Assembly: GCA_016928955.1 (NCBI GenBank)
Contig: JAFGJV010000037.1
Location: 34,111-98,110, forward strand
Direction of reading: 5' to 3'
Length of the DNA: 64,000 nt
Origin: Spirochaetales bacterium
Lineage (GTDB): Bacteria; Spirochaetota; Spirochaetia; Treponematales; UBA12059
Shown here: in pieces, positions 8,453 through 16,600 of the stretch
How the letters are laid out: every line of letters starts with the position of its first letter
How positions within the stretch are numbered: position 1 is the stretch's first letter
The notes under the pieces: model-generated
Told to the model about the DNA's origin: nothing
The model's database searches: none
Seen by the model: only the letters and a program-made list of their open reading frames with translations
Program-made: the position numbers and the translations under genes

Positions 8453-9066
8453 GAGGCAGCCCTTTCCGTCACCTTGCGCTTGGCTATCTTGCCGCGTACT
8501 ACCTGGGCAGTCTGCTGGTCGCCCAGGTAAATGCGTATCTTGCGGATGTTCTCCGAGGTCTCGGGTATCTTGACCTTCTCGAACAGGTTGACGCGCTGGG
8601 TTGTGATGCGCAGTTCCTCGGCCAGGCGCTTCACCTGCTCGTCCAGGACCTTGATCTCCAGGTCCAGCGAAAGCATCGCGCGCAGGCGATCCAGCGCCCG
8701 GTCCACCCACAGGGGCTTTGTGAACAGGTCGTAGTCGTCAAGCGTGAACTCCGCGCCCACGAACACGGGTATGTCCACCCCCGCAATGTTGCCTGTGGAC
8801 GTGCGGATGAGGCCATCCGATATGATCCAGCCGCCGTCGGCTCGCTTGATTGCTTCTTCCTCGCCGAACACGGCGATCCATGCCCGGAACTCGTCCATGA
8901 GCCGGTCGCGCTCGGCCGCTATATCCCGCGCCCTGGCCTCAATGCCGCGAATTTCCATCTGGAGTTGCTGCTTCTTGAGCTGAAGCGTAGGGAGGTAGCG
9001 CTTGTACATCTTGAGCGCGTCCTTCTGCTTCTTAAGCTCGTTTTTGGTCAGCTTTATCTTGGCCAC
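8449..9066 (-). CDS. atpD: V-type ATP synthase subunit D (central stalk)
   Basis: Subunit D is the coiled-coil shaft that turns inside the A3B3 head. The 205-residue product starts at GTG 9066 behind AAGGTGAG. It shows the family opening KIKLTKNELKKQKDALKMYKRYLPTLQLKKQQLQ, a short central region, and a second long helix ending RRVNLFEKVKIPE-like QRVNLFEKVKIPETSENIRKI. This is the classic antiparallel coiled coil. A 160-base gap holding an inverted-repeat element separates it from atpB; all other junctions in the operon are tight. Confidence 0.93.
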   Translation of the reverse strand: MAKIKLTKNELKKQKDALKMYKRYLPTLQLKKQQLQMEIRGIEARARDIAAERDRLMDEFRAWIAVFGEEEAIKRADGGWIISDGLIRTSTGNIAGVDIPVFVGAEFTLDDYDLFTKPLWVDRALDRLRAMLSLDLEIKVLDEQVKRLAEELRITTQRVNLFEKVKIPETSENIRKIRIYLGDQQTAQVVRGKIAKRKVTERAAS

Positions 9067-9090
9067 TTATCTCACCTTCCAGGAAATCAG

Positions 9091-9213
9091 ACCACTGAGG
9101 CGCGGAGCCGCGGAGAAACTCGAGCAAAACGTTAGTATGAAGAAACGACATGCCATCGCCTTCTTCTGTGCTCTTGCCTTCATTATGCCTCCGTGTCTCC
9201 GTACCTCCGTGGT
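9091..9213. repeat. Inverted-repeat element inside the V-ATPase operon
   Basis: The 28-base left end (9091-9118, beginning ACCACTGAGGCGCGGAGC) and the right end (9186-9213, ending CGTACCTCCGTGGT) are imperfect inverted repeats, matching at about 20 of 28 positions. The 67-base centre is not conserved with anything else in the window. The ends resemble the 'ACCACGGAGxCACGGAG' palindromic intergenic repeats seen in many bacteria. It sits between atpB and atpD, where it would be transcribed as a long hairpin. Short open frames crossing it look accidental. Confidence 0.65.
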
Positions 9214-9225
9214 AGTCTTCGGCTC

Positions 9226-10524
9226 TCAGGCCTTCTTGGGCCAGAACTGATCCAGGAGCTTGGTCTGTAGGCCCGTTTCCTCGGGTTCAAAGCACTCGGC
9301 CAGGATTTCCCAGCCCTTGTCCAGGGCTTTTTCCAAGGGGATGTTGACCGACAGGTCCATCATCTGGCTCTCGAACAGCTCGCCGTACTTGAGGAGCTTC
9401 TTGTCCCACGCGCTCATCTGGAAGCCCATGGATTTCTTTTCCAGGGTGTCGCGGTACGCGGCGAACAGCTTGATCATGCCGTCCATGATGGCGCGGTGGT
9501 CGGCCCGGGTCTTGCCGTTGACCATCTGCTTGAGGCGGGACAGGGAGCCGAAGGGCTCTATGCGCCCGCCCTTGAGGTAGAACTGGCCTTCCGTTATGTA
9601 GCCCGTGTTGTCCGGCACCGGATGGGTCACGTCGTCGCCGGGCATAGTGGTCACGGCCAGGATGGTGATGGATCCGGAGTCGGAGAAGTCCACCGCCTTC
9701 TCGTAGCGGGATGCCAGCTGGCTGTACAGGTCGCCGGGGTAGCCGCGGTTGGACGGCACCTGCTCCTGCGTTATGGCGATTTCCTTGAGGGCGTCTGAGA
9801 AGTTGGTCATGTCCGTGAGGAGCACGAGCACGTTGAGGCCCTTGAGGGCAAAGCGCTCTGCCACGGCCAGCGATATGTCCGGCACCATGAGGCATTCCAC
9901 CACGGGGTCTGCTGCCGTGTGCACGAACATGATGGTCTTGGCCAGCGACCCGCCCTCCTCCAAGGTGTCCTTGAAGTACAGGTAGTCGTCGTGCTTGAGG
10001 CCCATGCCGCCCAGGATGATGAGATCCACCTCGGCCTGCATGGCAATGCGCGCCAAAAGCTGGTTATACGGCTCGCCGGATACGGAGAAGATGGGCAGCT
10101 TCTGGCTTTTCACCAAGGTGTTGAAGAGGTCGATCATCGGGATGCCCGTGCGTATCATCTCCCGCGGGATGATGCGGTTGACCGGATTGACCGAGGGGCC
10201 GCCGATGGGTATGAGGTTCTCGCTCAAGACGGGGCCCCGGTCGCGCGGTTCGCCTGCGCCGTTGAATATGCGTCCCTTGAGCGCGTCCGAGAAGGACACG
10301 CGCATGGGATTGCCTAGGAAGCGGACCTCGTCGCCCGTGGATATGCCGCGGCCTCCGGCGAACACCTGCAGGGACACCAGGTCGCCGTCCAGGCGTATGA
10401 CCTCTGCCAGGGATACCCCAAAGCGCGTGCTCACCTCGGCCAACTCGCCGTAGCTCACCCCATCCGCGCGCACGGCGATGACGTTGCCGGTGATCGATTC
10501 TATACGCGAATATACCTTCTTCAT
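9226..10524 (-). CDS. atpB: V-type ATP synthase subunit B
   Basis: Non-catalytic partner of subunit A in the hexameric head. The 432-residue product starts at ATG 10524, where [18 protein letters not shown] matches the family opening. It contains [58 protein letters not shown], and [13 protein letters not shown] where catalytic subunits have a P-loop. The absence of GxxxxGKT confirms B rather than [31 protein letters not shown] is also diagnostic. Only four bases separate it from atpA. Confidence 0.95.
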   Translation of the reverse strand: MKKVYSRIESITGNVIAVRADGVSYGELAEVSTRFGVSLAEVIRLDGDLVSLQVFAGGRGISTGDEVRFLGNPMRVSFSDALKGRIFNGAGEPRDRGPVLSENLIPIGGPSVNPVNRIIPREMIRTGIPMIDLFNTLVKSQKLPIFSVSGEPYNQLLARIAMQAEVDLIILGGMGLKHDDYLYFKDTLEEGGSLAKTIMFVHTAADPVVECLMVPDISLAVAERFALKGLNVLVLLTDMTNFSDALKEIAITQEQVPSNRGYPGDLYSQLASRYEKAVDFSDSGSITILAVTTMPGDDVTHPVPDNTGYITEGQFYLKGGRIEPFGSLSRLKQMVNGKTRADHRAIMDGMIKLFAAYRDTLEKKSMGFQMSAWDKKLLKYGELFESQMMDLSVNIPLEKALDKGWEILAECFEPEETGLQTKLLDQFWPKKA

Positions 10525-10528
10525 GGCG

Positions 10529-12298
10529 TCACTCCAGGCTCTCGAGGATGCGGACGGCCTTGGGATCCAGGCCGGTGGCCCGCGAGGCCACAAAATCGGT
10601 CAGGCCTGAGTCGGCCTTCTTGTACGCGTCGCTGTCCCATTCGACGCTGTTCATGTCCAGGAAGGTCTGCCGCAGGCCGTTGAACCACGTGCGCGCGCTT
10701 TCCTTGTCCTTGAAGTCGAAGGACGAACCCAGCACCTTGATGGTCTTGGCGAACACGGCTTTCTGCCGCTGCGGCGACACGGACGCGTCCACGGGGTCAA
10801 AGCTGTTCTGCTGGAGGTACACGGCGTCCAGGAACTCGCCCTTGAGGTACACCAGGAAGTCGTCCAGGCTGGTGCCTTCCTCGCCCACCACCTTCATCAT
10901 CTGGCCGACCTCGGAGCCGCGCTCCAGGAACCAGTGGGCCCAGGCCACGGAATCCTGCGACATGATGCCGCCGTACTTGGACCAGGAATCCAGCGGGTGT
11001 ATGGCGGGGTACTTGCGGGCGTCAGAGCGCTCGCGCGACAGACCGTGGAAGGCACCCACCACCTTGAGCGTGGCCTGGGTGACCGGTTCCTCAAAGTTGC
11101 CGCCGGCGGGGCTCACGGTGCCGCCTATGGTCACCGAACCCTTGCCGCCGTCCCGCAGGCGCACGATGCCCGCGCGCTCGTAGAAGCTGGCGATGACTGA
11201 CTCCAGGTAGGCAGGGAAGGCTTCCTCGCCGGGAATTTCCTCCAGGCGGCCGGACATCTCGCGCATGGCCTGGGCCCAGCGGCTGGTGGAGTCGGCCAGG
11301 AGGAGCACGTCCAGGCCCATCTGCCTATAATACTCAGCCATGGTCACGGCCGTGTACACCGACGCTTCGCGCGCGGCGACCGGCATGGACGACGTGTTGC
11401 ACACGATGATGGTACGTTCCATCAGCGACTTGCCCGTGCGCGGGTCCATCAGCTCGGGGAACTCCTTGAGCGTCTCCACAACCTCGCCGGCGCGCTCGCC
11501 GCAGGCCGCTATGATCACGATATCCACGTCCGCGTTGCGGCTGGTTACCTGCTGGAGCACGGTCTTGCCGGCGCCAAAGGGACCGGGGATGCAGTATGTG
11601 CCGCCCTTGGCCACGGGAAAGAAGGTGTCTATGATGCGCGTCTTGGTGACCATGGGTTCCACGGGCTTCAGGCGCTCGGCGTAGCAGTCCACGGCGCGCT
11701 TGACAGGCCACTCGAACATCATGGTTACCGCCGACTCGTGGCCATCCTCGTCGACCAAAATAGCCACCGTATCCGTTATCTTATAGGATCCTGCTGGCGC
11801 CAGGGACTTGACCGTATAGGAACCGAACAGGTTGAACGGCACCATGATACGGTGCGTGAACGAGCCTTCCGGCACCGTGCCCAGCTGGTCGCCTCGTTCC
11901 GCCGCGTCGCCGGGCTTGGCCGTCGGCGTCCACGCCCAGACGGCCCCGCGCGGGAGGGCGTCCAAGTACACGCCGGCTTCCAGGAAATTGCCCGTTTTGA
12001 TGGCCACCTCCGGCAGGGGATTCTGGAGGCCGTCATATATCTTGCCCAGAAGTCCCGGCCCCAGCTCCACGGCGAGCATTTCGCCGGAGAATTCCACCTG
12101 TGTGCCCACCTTGATGCCCTTGGTGATCTCGAACACCTGGGTCTGAACCGAGTCGCCGCGAACGCGGATCACCTCGGCCTTGAGGCGTTTGTCGCCAAGC
12201 ACTATGAAAGCAACCTCGTTCATGGACACGGCGCCGTCCACTTTGACGGTGACCATGTTGCCGTTTACGCCCGTGACCGAGCCTTTTGTAGTCGTCAT
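10529..12298 (-). CDS. atpA: V-type ATP synthase subunit A (catalytic)
   Basis: Catalytic subunit of the head, 589 residues, the usual length. It contains the N-terminal barrel ([15 protein letters not shown]), the V/A-specific insertion with [12 protein letters not shown], the P-loop GPFGAGKT, the catalytic-glutamate region ACGERAGEV, and [30 protein letters not shown], which is nearly invariant in A subunits. The ATG at 12298 overlaps the upstream DUF2764-type stop (ATGA). It should work with B, D, E, I and K from this operon; no C, F or G genes are visible nearby. Confidence 0.97.
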   Translation of the reverse strand: MTTTKGSVTGVNGNMVTVKVDGAVSMNEVAFIVLGDKRLKAEVIRVRGDSVQTQVFEITKGIKVGTQVEFSGEMLAVELGPGLLGKIYDGLQNPLPEVAIKTGNFLEAGVYLDALPRGAVWAWTPTAKPGDAAERGDQLGTVPEGSFTHRIMVPFNLFGSYTVKSLAPAGSYKITDTVAILVDEDGHESAVTMMFEWPVKRAVDCYAERLKPVEPMVTKTRIIDTFFPVAKGGTYCIPGPFGAGKTVLQQVTSRNADVDIVIIAACGERAGEVVETLKEFPELMDPRTGKSLMERTIIVCNTSSMPVAAREASVYTAVTMAEYYRQMGLDVLLLADSTSRWAQAMREMSGRLEEIPGEEAFPAYLESVIASFYERAGIVRLRDGGKGSVTIGGTVSPAGGNFEEPVTQATLKVVGAFHGLSRERSDARKYPAIHPLDSWSKYGGIMSQDSVAWAHWFLERGSEVGQMMKVVGEEGTSLDDFLVYLKGEFLDAVYLQQNSFDPVDASVSPQRQKAVFAKTIKVLGSSFDFKDKESARTWFNGLRQTFLDMNSVEWDSDAYKKADSGLTDFVASRATGLDPKAVRILESLE

Positions 12299-12876
12299 CG
12301 CTGTTCTCCGGATTCGTCGCGGTAGTCCGCGGAATCGAGCACGGACCGGTACACGGTCCCGTATCCAGCCTCGCCCGCCTGGGCCGTGAAACGCGCGCGG
12401 CGTTCCTGGACCTGGAGGAGCAAGGCGTATGCCATGAGGTGATCCATGTCAAAATGGTGGTTAACGGCCAAGCTTTCGACGAAGGCCCAGCGTTCCCGCT
12501 CGATGGTGAGTTCGCCCTGGAGGGGATCGTCGGCCTGGAAGGCGGCCTGGGCGACCTTGGCGCCGTCCCACTCGGGTTCGCCCGGCCGCACGTGCTTGTC
12601 CGCCGCCTTCTGCAAACGGTGGGCGCGCAGGCGGGCCAGCTCGTTCCTCATGGCCAGCTCCCAACGGTAGTAGCGTCCGAGCAGGCTGGTCGGCCCGGAG
12701 CTTACCGGAGCGGAGCCGTCCTCCGGGATGAAAAGCCTCGCGCCCTGGAGCTGGGCGTAATCCCCGGCTGACAGGAAACGCGACGCCCGGTCCAGGAATT
12801 CCTCCAGGCTGAAGGGCGGCGCGGAGTCATGCCTGAGCGATGGTAGCGTCGCGCAAAAATAATAGTAGCTTGACAT
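12295..12876 (-). CDS. DUF2764-type V-ATPase-associated protein
   Basis: A 193-residue protein opening MSSYYYFCATLPSLRHDSAPPFSLEEFLDRA, which matches my memory of the DUF2764 family found between subunits E and A in spirochaete and Bacteroidetes V-ATPase operons. The rest is helical and charged, with LLGRYYRWELAMRNELARLRA and VNHHFDMDHLMAYALLLQVQERRARF. The position suggests it takes the place of subunit C (d), which couples the rotor ring to the stalk. That substitution is inference. It overlaps atpA by four bases. Confidence 0.8.
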   Translation of the reverse strand: MSSYYYFCATLPSLRHDSAPPFSLEEFLDRASRFLSAGDYAQLQGARLFIPEDGSAPVSSGPTSLLGRYYRWELAMRNELARLRAHRLQKAADKHVRPGEPEWDGAKVAQAAFQADDPLQGELTIERERWAFVESLAVNHHFDMDHLMAYALLLQVQERRARFTAQAGEAGYGTVYRSVLDSADYRDESGEQR

Positions 12877-12883
12877 ACGGGCC

Positions 12884-13492
12884 TTATTTCAGCGCCGAGG
12901 ACATGATGGCGGCCAAGCGCGTATTGAGGTAGGCCGACAGCATGTCCGCCACCGCGTCGGCGGAAAAATCGTAATACGCCGCCCCGTTTTTCTCCCCGAT
13001 CCGGAAACCGGCCTTGGCGCCCTTGACGGGCTTGAGCTCCACGCCCGAGCGCAGTTTGTCTGACAGGCGGGAACGCAGCTGGGCTTCCACCGGCGCCAGG
13101 TCGCTCTCCGGCAACAGGACGGACAGGTCGTCGCGGCCATCCTTGGCCCACTGCTCCACGATGGTCGGGATGATCCTGGCCAGGGCATCCGCCCCCATGG
13201 CCTTTTCCGTATCCGTCCTCACGATGGATGACAGGAGCTTGTCTATGTCGGCCCTGAAGGCCAGCACCAGGTCCCTTGACGCCTGCGCCAAGGCCGCCCG
13301 TCCGGCTTCCTCGGCGCGGGCCGCGTCAGCCTTGGCTGCGTCGACCAAGGCCTTGGCCTCGGCTTTGGCCGCGTCGACGATACCCTTGGCCTGGGCCTGG
13401 GCTTCAGCGCGGATCTTGCCTGCTTCGGCCTCGGCGCTCTCAAGGCCATCATGCTTGATCCTGTCCAAAAGTTCCTGCACTCGGATATCCAT
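12884..13492 (-). CDS. atpE: V-type ATP synthase subunit E (peripheral stalk)
   Basis: A 202-residue protein with an Ala/Glu/Lys-rich N-terminal helix (AEAEAGKIRAEAQAQAKGIVDAAKAEAKALVDAAKADAARAEEAG is one continuous amphipathic region near residues 20-65) and a globular C-terminal half. This is the subunit E layout: a long stalk helix plus a head-binding domain. Its place at the start of the operon before the DUF2764-type gene also fits. Primary conservation in E is low, so the call rests on shape and position. Confidence 0.85.
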   Translation of the reverse strand: MDIRVQELLDRIKHDGLESAEAEAGKIRAEAQAQAKGIVDAAKAEAKALVDAAKADAARAEEAGRAALAQASRDLVLAFRADIDKLLSSIVRTDTEKAMGADALARIIPTIVEQWAKDGRDDLSVLLPESDLAPVEAQLRSRLSDKLRSGVELKPVKGAKAGFRIGEKNGAAYYDFSADAVADMLSAYLNTRLAAIMSSALK

Positions 13493-13513
13493 GGCTTCCT
13501 TCTTTCGAACGCG

Positions 13514-13891
13514 TTATGGGTTGCCGGACGTACCCTCGCCCGACGAGAGATAGCTGCGGATCTTGTCAATCTTCCTCTTGAGAAACAGAACCACCGCTTC
13601 GGGCTCGCCAAGGCTTTGAACCACGTGCTGTTCCAGCCTCAGGAGCTCGGCCTCCAGCTCTGCGCTATCCTTATATATGGAAGTATCGATTCCGTCAACG
13701 ACCTTCATCATATTAGTAATAGAATCTCGTTCCCTGCGCAACAGAGCGTCGTTTTCCCGATACACATAGGCCGTTATTTCCCCCGCCTCAAAACGCTGGC
13801 GGAGGACATCGTCGATGAGCGTCAGGTCCTCAGACAGGTCCTGCAGTTCAGCTATGAGCAGGCGTATGAAATGACGAAGGTTTTCCGGCAT
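13514..13891 (-). CDS. Small helical protein heading the V-ATPase operon
   Basis: A 125-residue acidic, helix-rich protein with GGAGG ahead of the ATG at 13891. It lies 21 bases before atpE in the same direction and just after the operon promoter. Visible segments include FIRLLIAELQDLSEDLTLIDDVLRQRF and ELEAELLRLEQHVVQSLG, both coiled-coil-like. I recall a hypothetical gene at the same place in other treponeme V-ATPase operons. It could serve as a peripheral-stalk partner of E (the missing G/H role), but no family motif proves this. Confidence 0.75.
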   Translation of the reverse strand: MPENLRHFIRLLIAELQDLSEDLTLIDDVLRQRFEAGEITAYVYRENDALLRRERDSITNMMKVVDGIDTSIYKDSAELEAELLRLEQHVVQSLGEPEAVVLFLKRKIDKIRSYLSSGEGTSGNP

Positions 13892-13908
13892 GTTAATCCT
13901 CCGTCAAA

Positions 13909-13936
13909 GTATTACGCCTTGACGCGGGCATGGCAA
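13909..13936 (-). promoter_or_regulatory. Promoter of the V-ATPase operon
   Basis: On the minus strand TTGCCA (13931-13936) and TAATAC (13909-13914) are separated by 16 bases. The first gene's GGAGG and ATG follow immediately. Confidence 0.5.
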
Positions 13937-13993
13937 GCGGACGGGTGTTTTTGAATGGGCAGGGCGGCGGCAAGACAGGCTCAGCCGCAATTC

Positions 13994-14023
13994 TTGACGC
14001 GGGAAGGCGTCCTGGTGTATGGT
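13994..14023 (+). promoter_or_regulatory. Promoter of tRNA-Gly
   Basis: TTGACG (13994-13999) and TATGGT (14018-14023) with an 18-base spacer, 13 bases before the mature tRNA. The -10 box is followed by a GC-rich discriminator (GCGGTCG), as is common for stable RNA promoters. Confidence 0.6.
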
Positions 14024-14036
14024 GCGGTCGTTGCGC

Positions 14037-14108
14037 GCGCCAGTCGTATAACGGCTATTACCCTAGCCTTCCAAGCTAGAGACGAGGGTTCGACTCCCTT
14101 CTGGCGCT
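14037..14108 (+). tRNA. tRNA-Gly (anticodon TCC)
   Basis: The cloverleaf is complete. The acceptor arms GCGCCAG (14037-14043) and CTGGCGC (14101-14107) pair fully. The anticodon stem CTAGC/GCTAG encloses CTTCCAA with anticodon TCC at 14070-14072. The T arm reads GAGGG-TTCGACT-CCCTT. CCA is not encoded (TTA follows the discriminator base), so it must be added enzymatically. Confidence 0.95.
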
Positions 14109-14163
14109 TATCCCACCTAGCCGTGACACCGCAGACCAAACCACACGCTGGCGTTCCCGGAAG

Positions 14164-14196
14164 AAAAAAACGGGGGGAAGCGTCCGCCTCCCCCCG
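14164..14196 (-). terminator. Rho-independent terminator after the 11-codon ORF
   Basis: CGGGGGGA and TCCCCCCG at 14171-14196 form an 8-base stem. On the minus strand it is followed by seven T residues (14164-14170). On the plus strand it is followed by AGCCTTTT, so it may also stop read-through from the tRNA gene. Confidence 0.8.
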
Positions 14197-14202
14197 AGCC
14201 TT

Positions 14203-14238
14203 TTAAAGGGCGCTAGCCCTCCGTATGGCAATCTTCAT
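14203..14238 (-). CDS. Candidate 11-residue peptide with strong ribosome site
   Basis: The minus strand carries AAAGGAGGTGAC directly before ATG 14238, then the codons for MKIAIRRASAL and TAA at 14203-14205. A rho-independent terminator starts 7 bases later. A near-perfect Shine-Dalgarno, a complete short frame and a terminator are unlikely to coincide by chance in such a small space. The upstream 130 bases on the same strand can form several hairpins. It could be a leader peptide whose structural gene was lost, a small toxin-like peptide or an sRNA with a decoy frame. No function is assigned. Confidence 0.4.
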   Translation of the reverse strand: MKIAIRRASAL

Positions 14239-14376
14239 GTCACCTCCTTTCCGCCGCTTGCCACCGTTCGGGGAAACGGTTTTAGGCGACGCGTTGGTAT
14301 ACGCCGGCACCTTATGTATCTCACGAACCGTCCCCTGATGGAAGGCTACTAGACGGTTCGATTCAAGCTTTCCTCA

Positions 14377-14691
14377 GTGTGCCGAAGCTTTGATGTCAGC
14401 GTATCGATGTCGACAAAGGGCGTGCTCGTTCAACAGCTCCGTATCCAGCCTTCTTTTCGTACCGCTCGGCCTTTCTGGTACCTTCAGGCTGTAGCAGATT
14501 TTTGAAAAGCATCGAGTTTTTTAAATATCCTGCTAGAGTCGCCTCACAATTCCTTAAATATCTCCAATATCCCACAGCCAACACTCAGTCCGCTACGCTA
14601 TGGCCAGGAAATCGGACCACGAACCTTGTGAAGTACATAGAGGCTACTCCGAAAGGCCTAATGGACACGGCACATCAAAGCTTCGATACAC
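14377..14691. repeat. Dispersed inverted-repeat element, copy 1, in a gene-poor region
   Basis: The left arm GTGTGCCGAAGCTTTGATGT (from 14377) and the right arm ACATCAAAGCTTCGATACAC (14672-14691) are inverted copies of one motif. The 275-base interior is lower in GC and has no convincing gene. It includes AAATATCTCCAATAT near 14555, which resembles AAATATCTCCAATTC near 33050. The stretch 14239-15028 otherwise holds only hairpins and an 18-codon frame at 14850. Confidence 0.6.
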
Positions 14692-14849
14692 CGGGGAAAA
14701 GTCGAGTATACAGGCTCTTTCCGGTTTACACTCCGCGACCCGTACGCTATAGTGGTCGATTATCCGGGCAGAGGGCCTGGTATGTATCCCGAGGAAGGGC
14801 GGATCCAGTGGTTCCGCGCCGTCCCAATCAACGCTCAAGGAGGCGTGCA

Positions 14850-14906
14850 ATGATAAACTACATCGATACCCGATTCGCCGTCCGATCCGCCATCGGAGCC
14901 GCTTGA
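14850..14906 (+). CDS. Candidate 18-residue peptide
   Basis: AAGGAGG ends 7 bases before ATG 14850. The frame encodes MINYIDTRFAVRSAIGAA and stops at TGA 14904-14906. Downstream, TAGGGA...TCCCTA encloses a smaller GGCGTC-AGAG-GACGCC hairpin before the CD3324-like gene at 15029. The layout resembles a leader peptide with a structured attenuator region, but it could also be an unrelated small protein. No homologue is known to me. Confidence 0.35.
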   Translation: MINYIDTRFAVRSAIGAA

Positions 14907-15028
14907 GCCGCGAAGGAACGATACGTAGCCGGTAGGGACCGGCGCGCAGGCGTCAGAGGACGCCATCCCTATCCTTCCTTTCCGCTCGGCCAGGCGGCTA
15001 TCGCCCTGTCAACCGAGAGGATGCTTGT

Positions 15029-15379
15029 ATGTCATACATAAAGGGAGATGAGACGCTCCCGCCCGAACTACTCGCCGAGATCCAGAAATACGTGCAGGGG
15101 GCGTTGGTGTATATCCCGAGGCCTCCCCAGGAACGTATGGCTTGGGGTCACAAGAACGGCGCCAGGATGCTTCTGGACCAGCGTGACGACGCGATACGCC
15201 AGGCCAAATCTGCCGGCGTGTCCATCAACGACCTGGCCGACCAGTATGCCCTGTCAACGGACGCCATTCGCAAGATTCTGTACCGCCGCAGGTCCGGTGC
15301 CTGCCCGGCCCAGCTTGCTCAGGCATCCGAGGCTCACGACCTGGGAGCTTCCCTTGAAGCCCAGCCGGGCGCCGCGTGA
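15029..15379 (+). CDS. CD3324-family (Mor-like) helix-turn-helix protein
   Basis: A 116-residue protein opening MSYIKGDETLPPELLAEIQKYVQGALVYIPR, followed by WGHKNGARMLLDQRDDAIRQA and the helix-turn-helix VSINDLADQYALSTDAIRKILYRRR. This arrangement is that of the CD3324 family, small DNA-binding proteins related to Mor phage activators. The C-terminal 25 residues are low-complexity and Ala-rich. It stands alone, with a terminator behind it. Its target is unknown; the structured upstream region is one candidate. A weak AGAGG precedes the ATG. Confidence 0.8.
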   Translation: MSYIKGDETLPPELLAEIQKYVQGALVYIPRPPQERMAWGHKNGARMLLDQRDDAIRQAKSAGVSINDLADQYALSTDAIRKILYRRRSGACPAQLAQASEAHDLGASLEAQPGAA

Positions 15380-15401
15380 GCCGCGCCAACGCGGGTATCG
15401 T

Positions 15402-15437
15402 AACCGCCCCAGGGCAGCAGCCCCGGGGCGGTTTTTA
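15402..15437 (+). terminator. Rho-independent terminator
   Basis: AACCGCCCC and GGGGCGGTT pair around a 14-base loop and run directly into TTTTTATTT. Confidence 0.85.
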
Positions 15438-15456
15438 TTTCCCCGGGCCGGGCCGT

Positions 15457-16542
15457 TCAGGTCCTCCCGTAGGAAATCCTCGGATCCATAACCGATAGAA
15501 ACACGTCAAGGAACAGGTAGCTGAGGCAGTAGATGGCCAGGATCATGGCCAGGATGCCGGTAATCAGGGGCACGTCGTTCCAGCCCAAGGCCATGAACAG
15601 GGCGCTACCGAGGCCGGGCCTGGCCACGACCTTCTCCACCAGAATATCGCCCATCAGCGACGACGCGAAAGCCTGCACACCCAGCGTTGCTATTCCGGGT
15701 GCCGCCACCCTGAGGCCGTGGCTCCGGAGGACGCGGCGCTCCGGCAGGCCCCTCGCCCTGGCCGCCATGACAAAATCCTCCTGCAGGTGCGGTATGACCA
15801 TGGCGCGCGTAAAGTAGGCAAAGCCCCAGGCTTTAACCAACACAAGCGTCAAGAGAGGAAGCAGGATATAGGAAAGGTAGTCCAGTGCCTGAAGGAACCA
15901 GCCATCAGGCTGTACCAGCGAGCGCAATTGTCCCATCCTGAAAACGGGCAGGACGTACACAAAGAACAGCACCATGAACGACGCCACCCACCAGGTTGGC
16001 GTGCCGTACAACAGCATGGTCAGGTGGGTGCCGGTATGGTCCAGTAGGCTGCCCGGCTTTTTGGCCATGCGCATGCCCATGCCTATACCCACAAGGGCGC
16101 TGACCAGGGTGCTGGACGTAAACAGCAAAAGCGTGTGCGGCAGGTAGTCGGCTATGATATCTTTCACCTGGTACGAGCGCTCGCCGTCCTTCATAACGTA
16201 AAAGCTGGATTTGCCCAGGTCCAGGCTAACGACCTGCGCGGTGCGTCTGGCTATCCTGACCAGGCTGGGCAGATGGAGACCATAGGCTCTCTTCATGGAC
16301 TCTATGACTTCCTGCTTGTACGCCGCCACATCCTCGGGCGCGTCAAAGTCGCCGCGGGCCATCACGGCGCCCTGGGCGGCTTCCACAATCTGGCTCATGA
16401 CGGTTTTTTCAAGCGACGCGTTTACAACGGCGGTCATGCACACAACGGCGGCGACGTAGCTGAGTACGGCCCGGAGCATGCGCCGTCCGATGAAGGCCAG
16501 ACGCCTCAACCAGGCAGGCGTCTGGTCATGATGGTGGTGCAT
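15457..16542 (-). CDS. OppB-like ABC permease, orphan
   Basis: A 361-residue membrane protein of the DppB/OppB type. TM1 lies near residues 20-40. A periplasmic stretch holds VVSLDLGKSSFYVMKDGERSYQVKDIIADYLPHTLLLF, as in peptide permeases (the 'G.S......V...i..rLp.TL.L' region). Five further helices follow. The EAA-loop equivalent is EDFVMAARARGLPERRVLRSHGLR, and the C-terminal VMDPRISYG is also family-typical. Peptide permeases need an OppC partner, two ATPases and a binding protein; none is here. It follows an ABC-2 exporter pair by 58 bases in the same direction. The start at 16542 is chosen by context; its ribosome site is weak. Confidence 0.82.
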   Translation of the reverse strand: MHHHHDQTPAWLRRLAFIGRRMLRAVLSYVAAVVCMTAVVNASLEKTVMSQIVEAAQGAVMARGDFDAPEDVAAYKQEVIESMKRAYGLHLPSLVRIARRTAQVVSLDLGKSSFYVMKDGERSYQVKDIIADYLPHTLLLFTSSTLVSALVGIGMGMRMAKKPGSLLDHTGTHLTMLLYGTPTWWVASFMVLFFVYVLPVFRMGQLRSLVQPDGWFLQALDYLSYILLPLLTLVLVKAWGFAYFTRAMVIPHLQEDFVMAARARGLPERRVLRSHGLRVAAPGIATLGVQAFASSLMGDILVEKVVARPGLGSALFMALGWNDVPLITGILAMILAIYCLSYLFLDVFLSVMDPRISYGRT

Positions 16543-16600
16543 GTCGCATTCTACCCGGCTGCCGTTGCGTGAGGCAAGCCGGGCTGATTCGCAGAAACGG

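Noticed and set aside
9002..9250. Small plus-strand gene across the atpB-atpD gap
   Set aside because: It covers the inverted-repeat element and the end of atpD on the other strand; no promoter or conserved product.
10548..11183. Plus-strand frame opposite atpA
   Set aside because: Antisense to nearly invariant atpA motifs and lacking a ribosome site.
14502..14906. 134-codon plus-strand gene inside the repeat region
   Set aside because: No ribosome site at its ATG, the product shows no motif, and it spans a repeat arm. The 18-codon frame within it has the better start signal.
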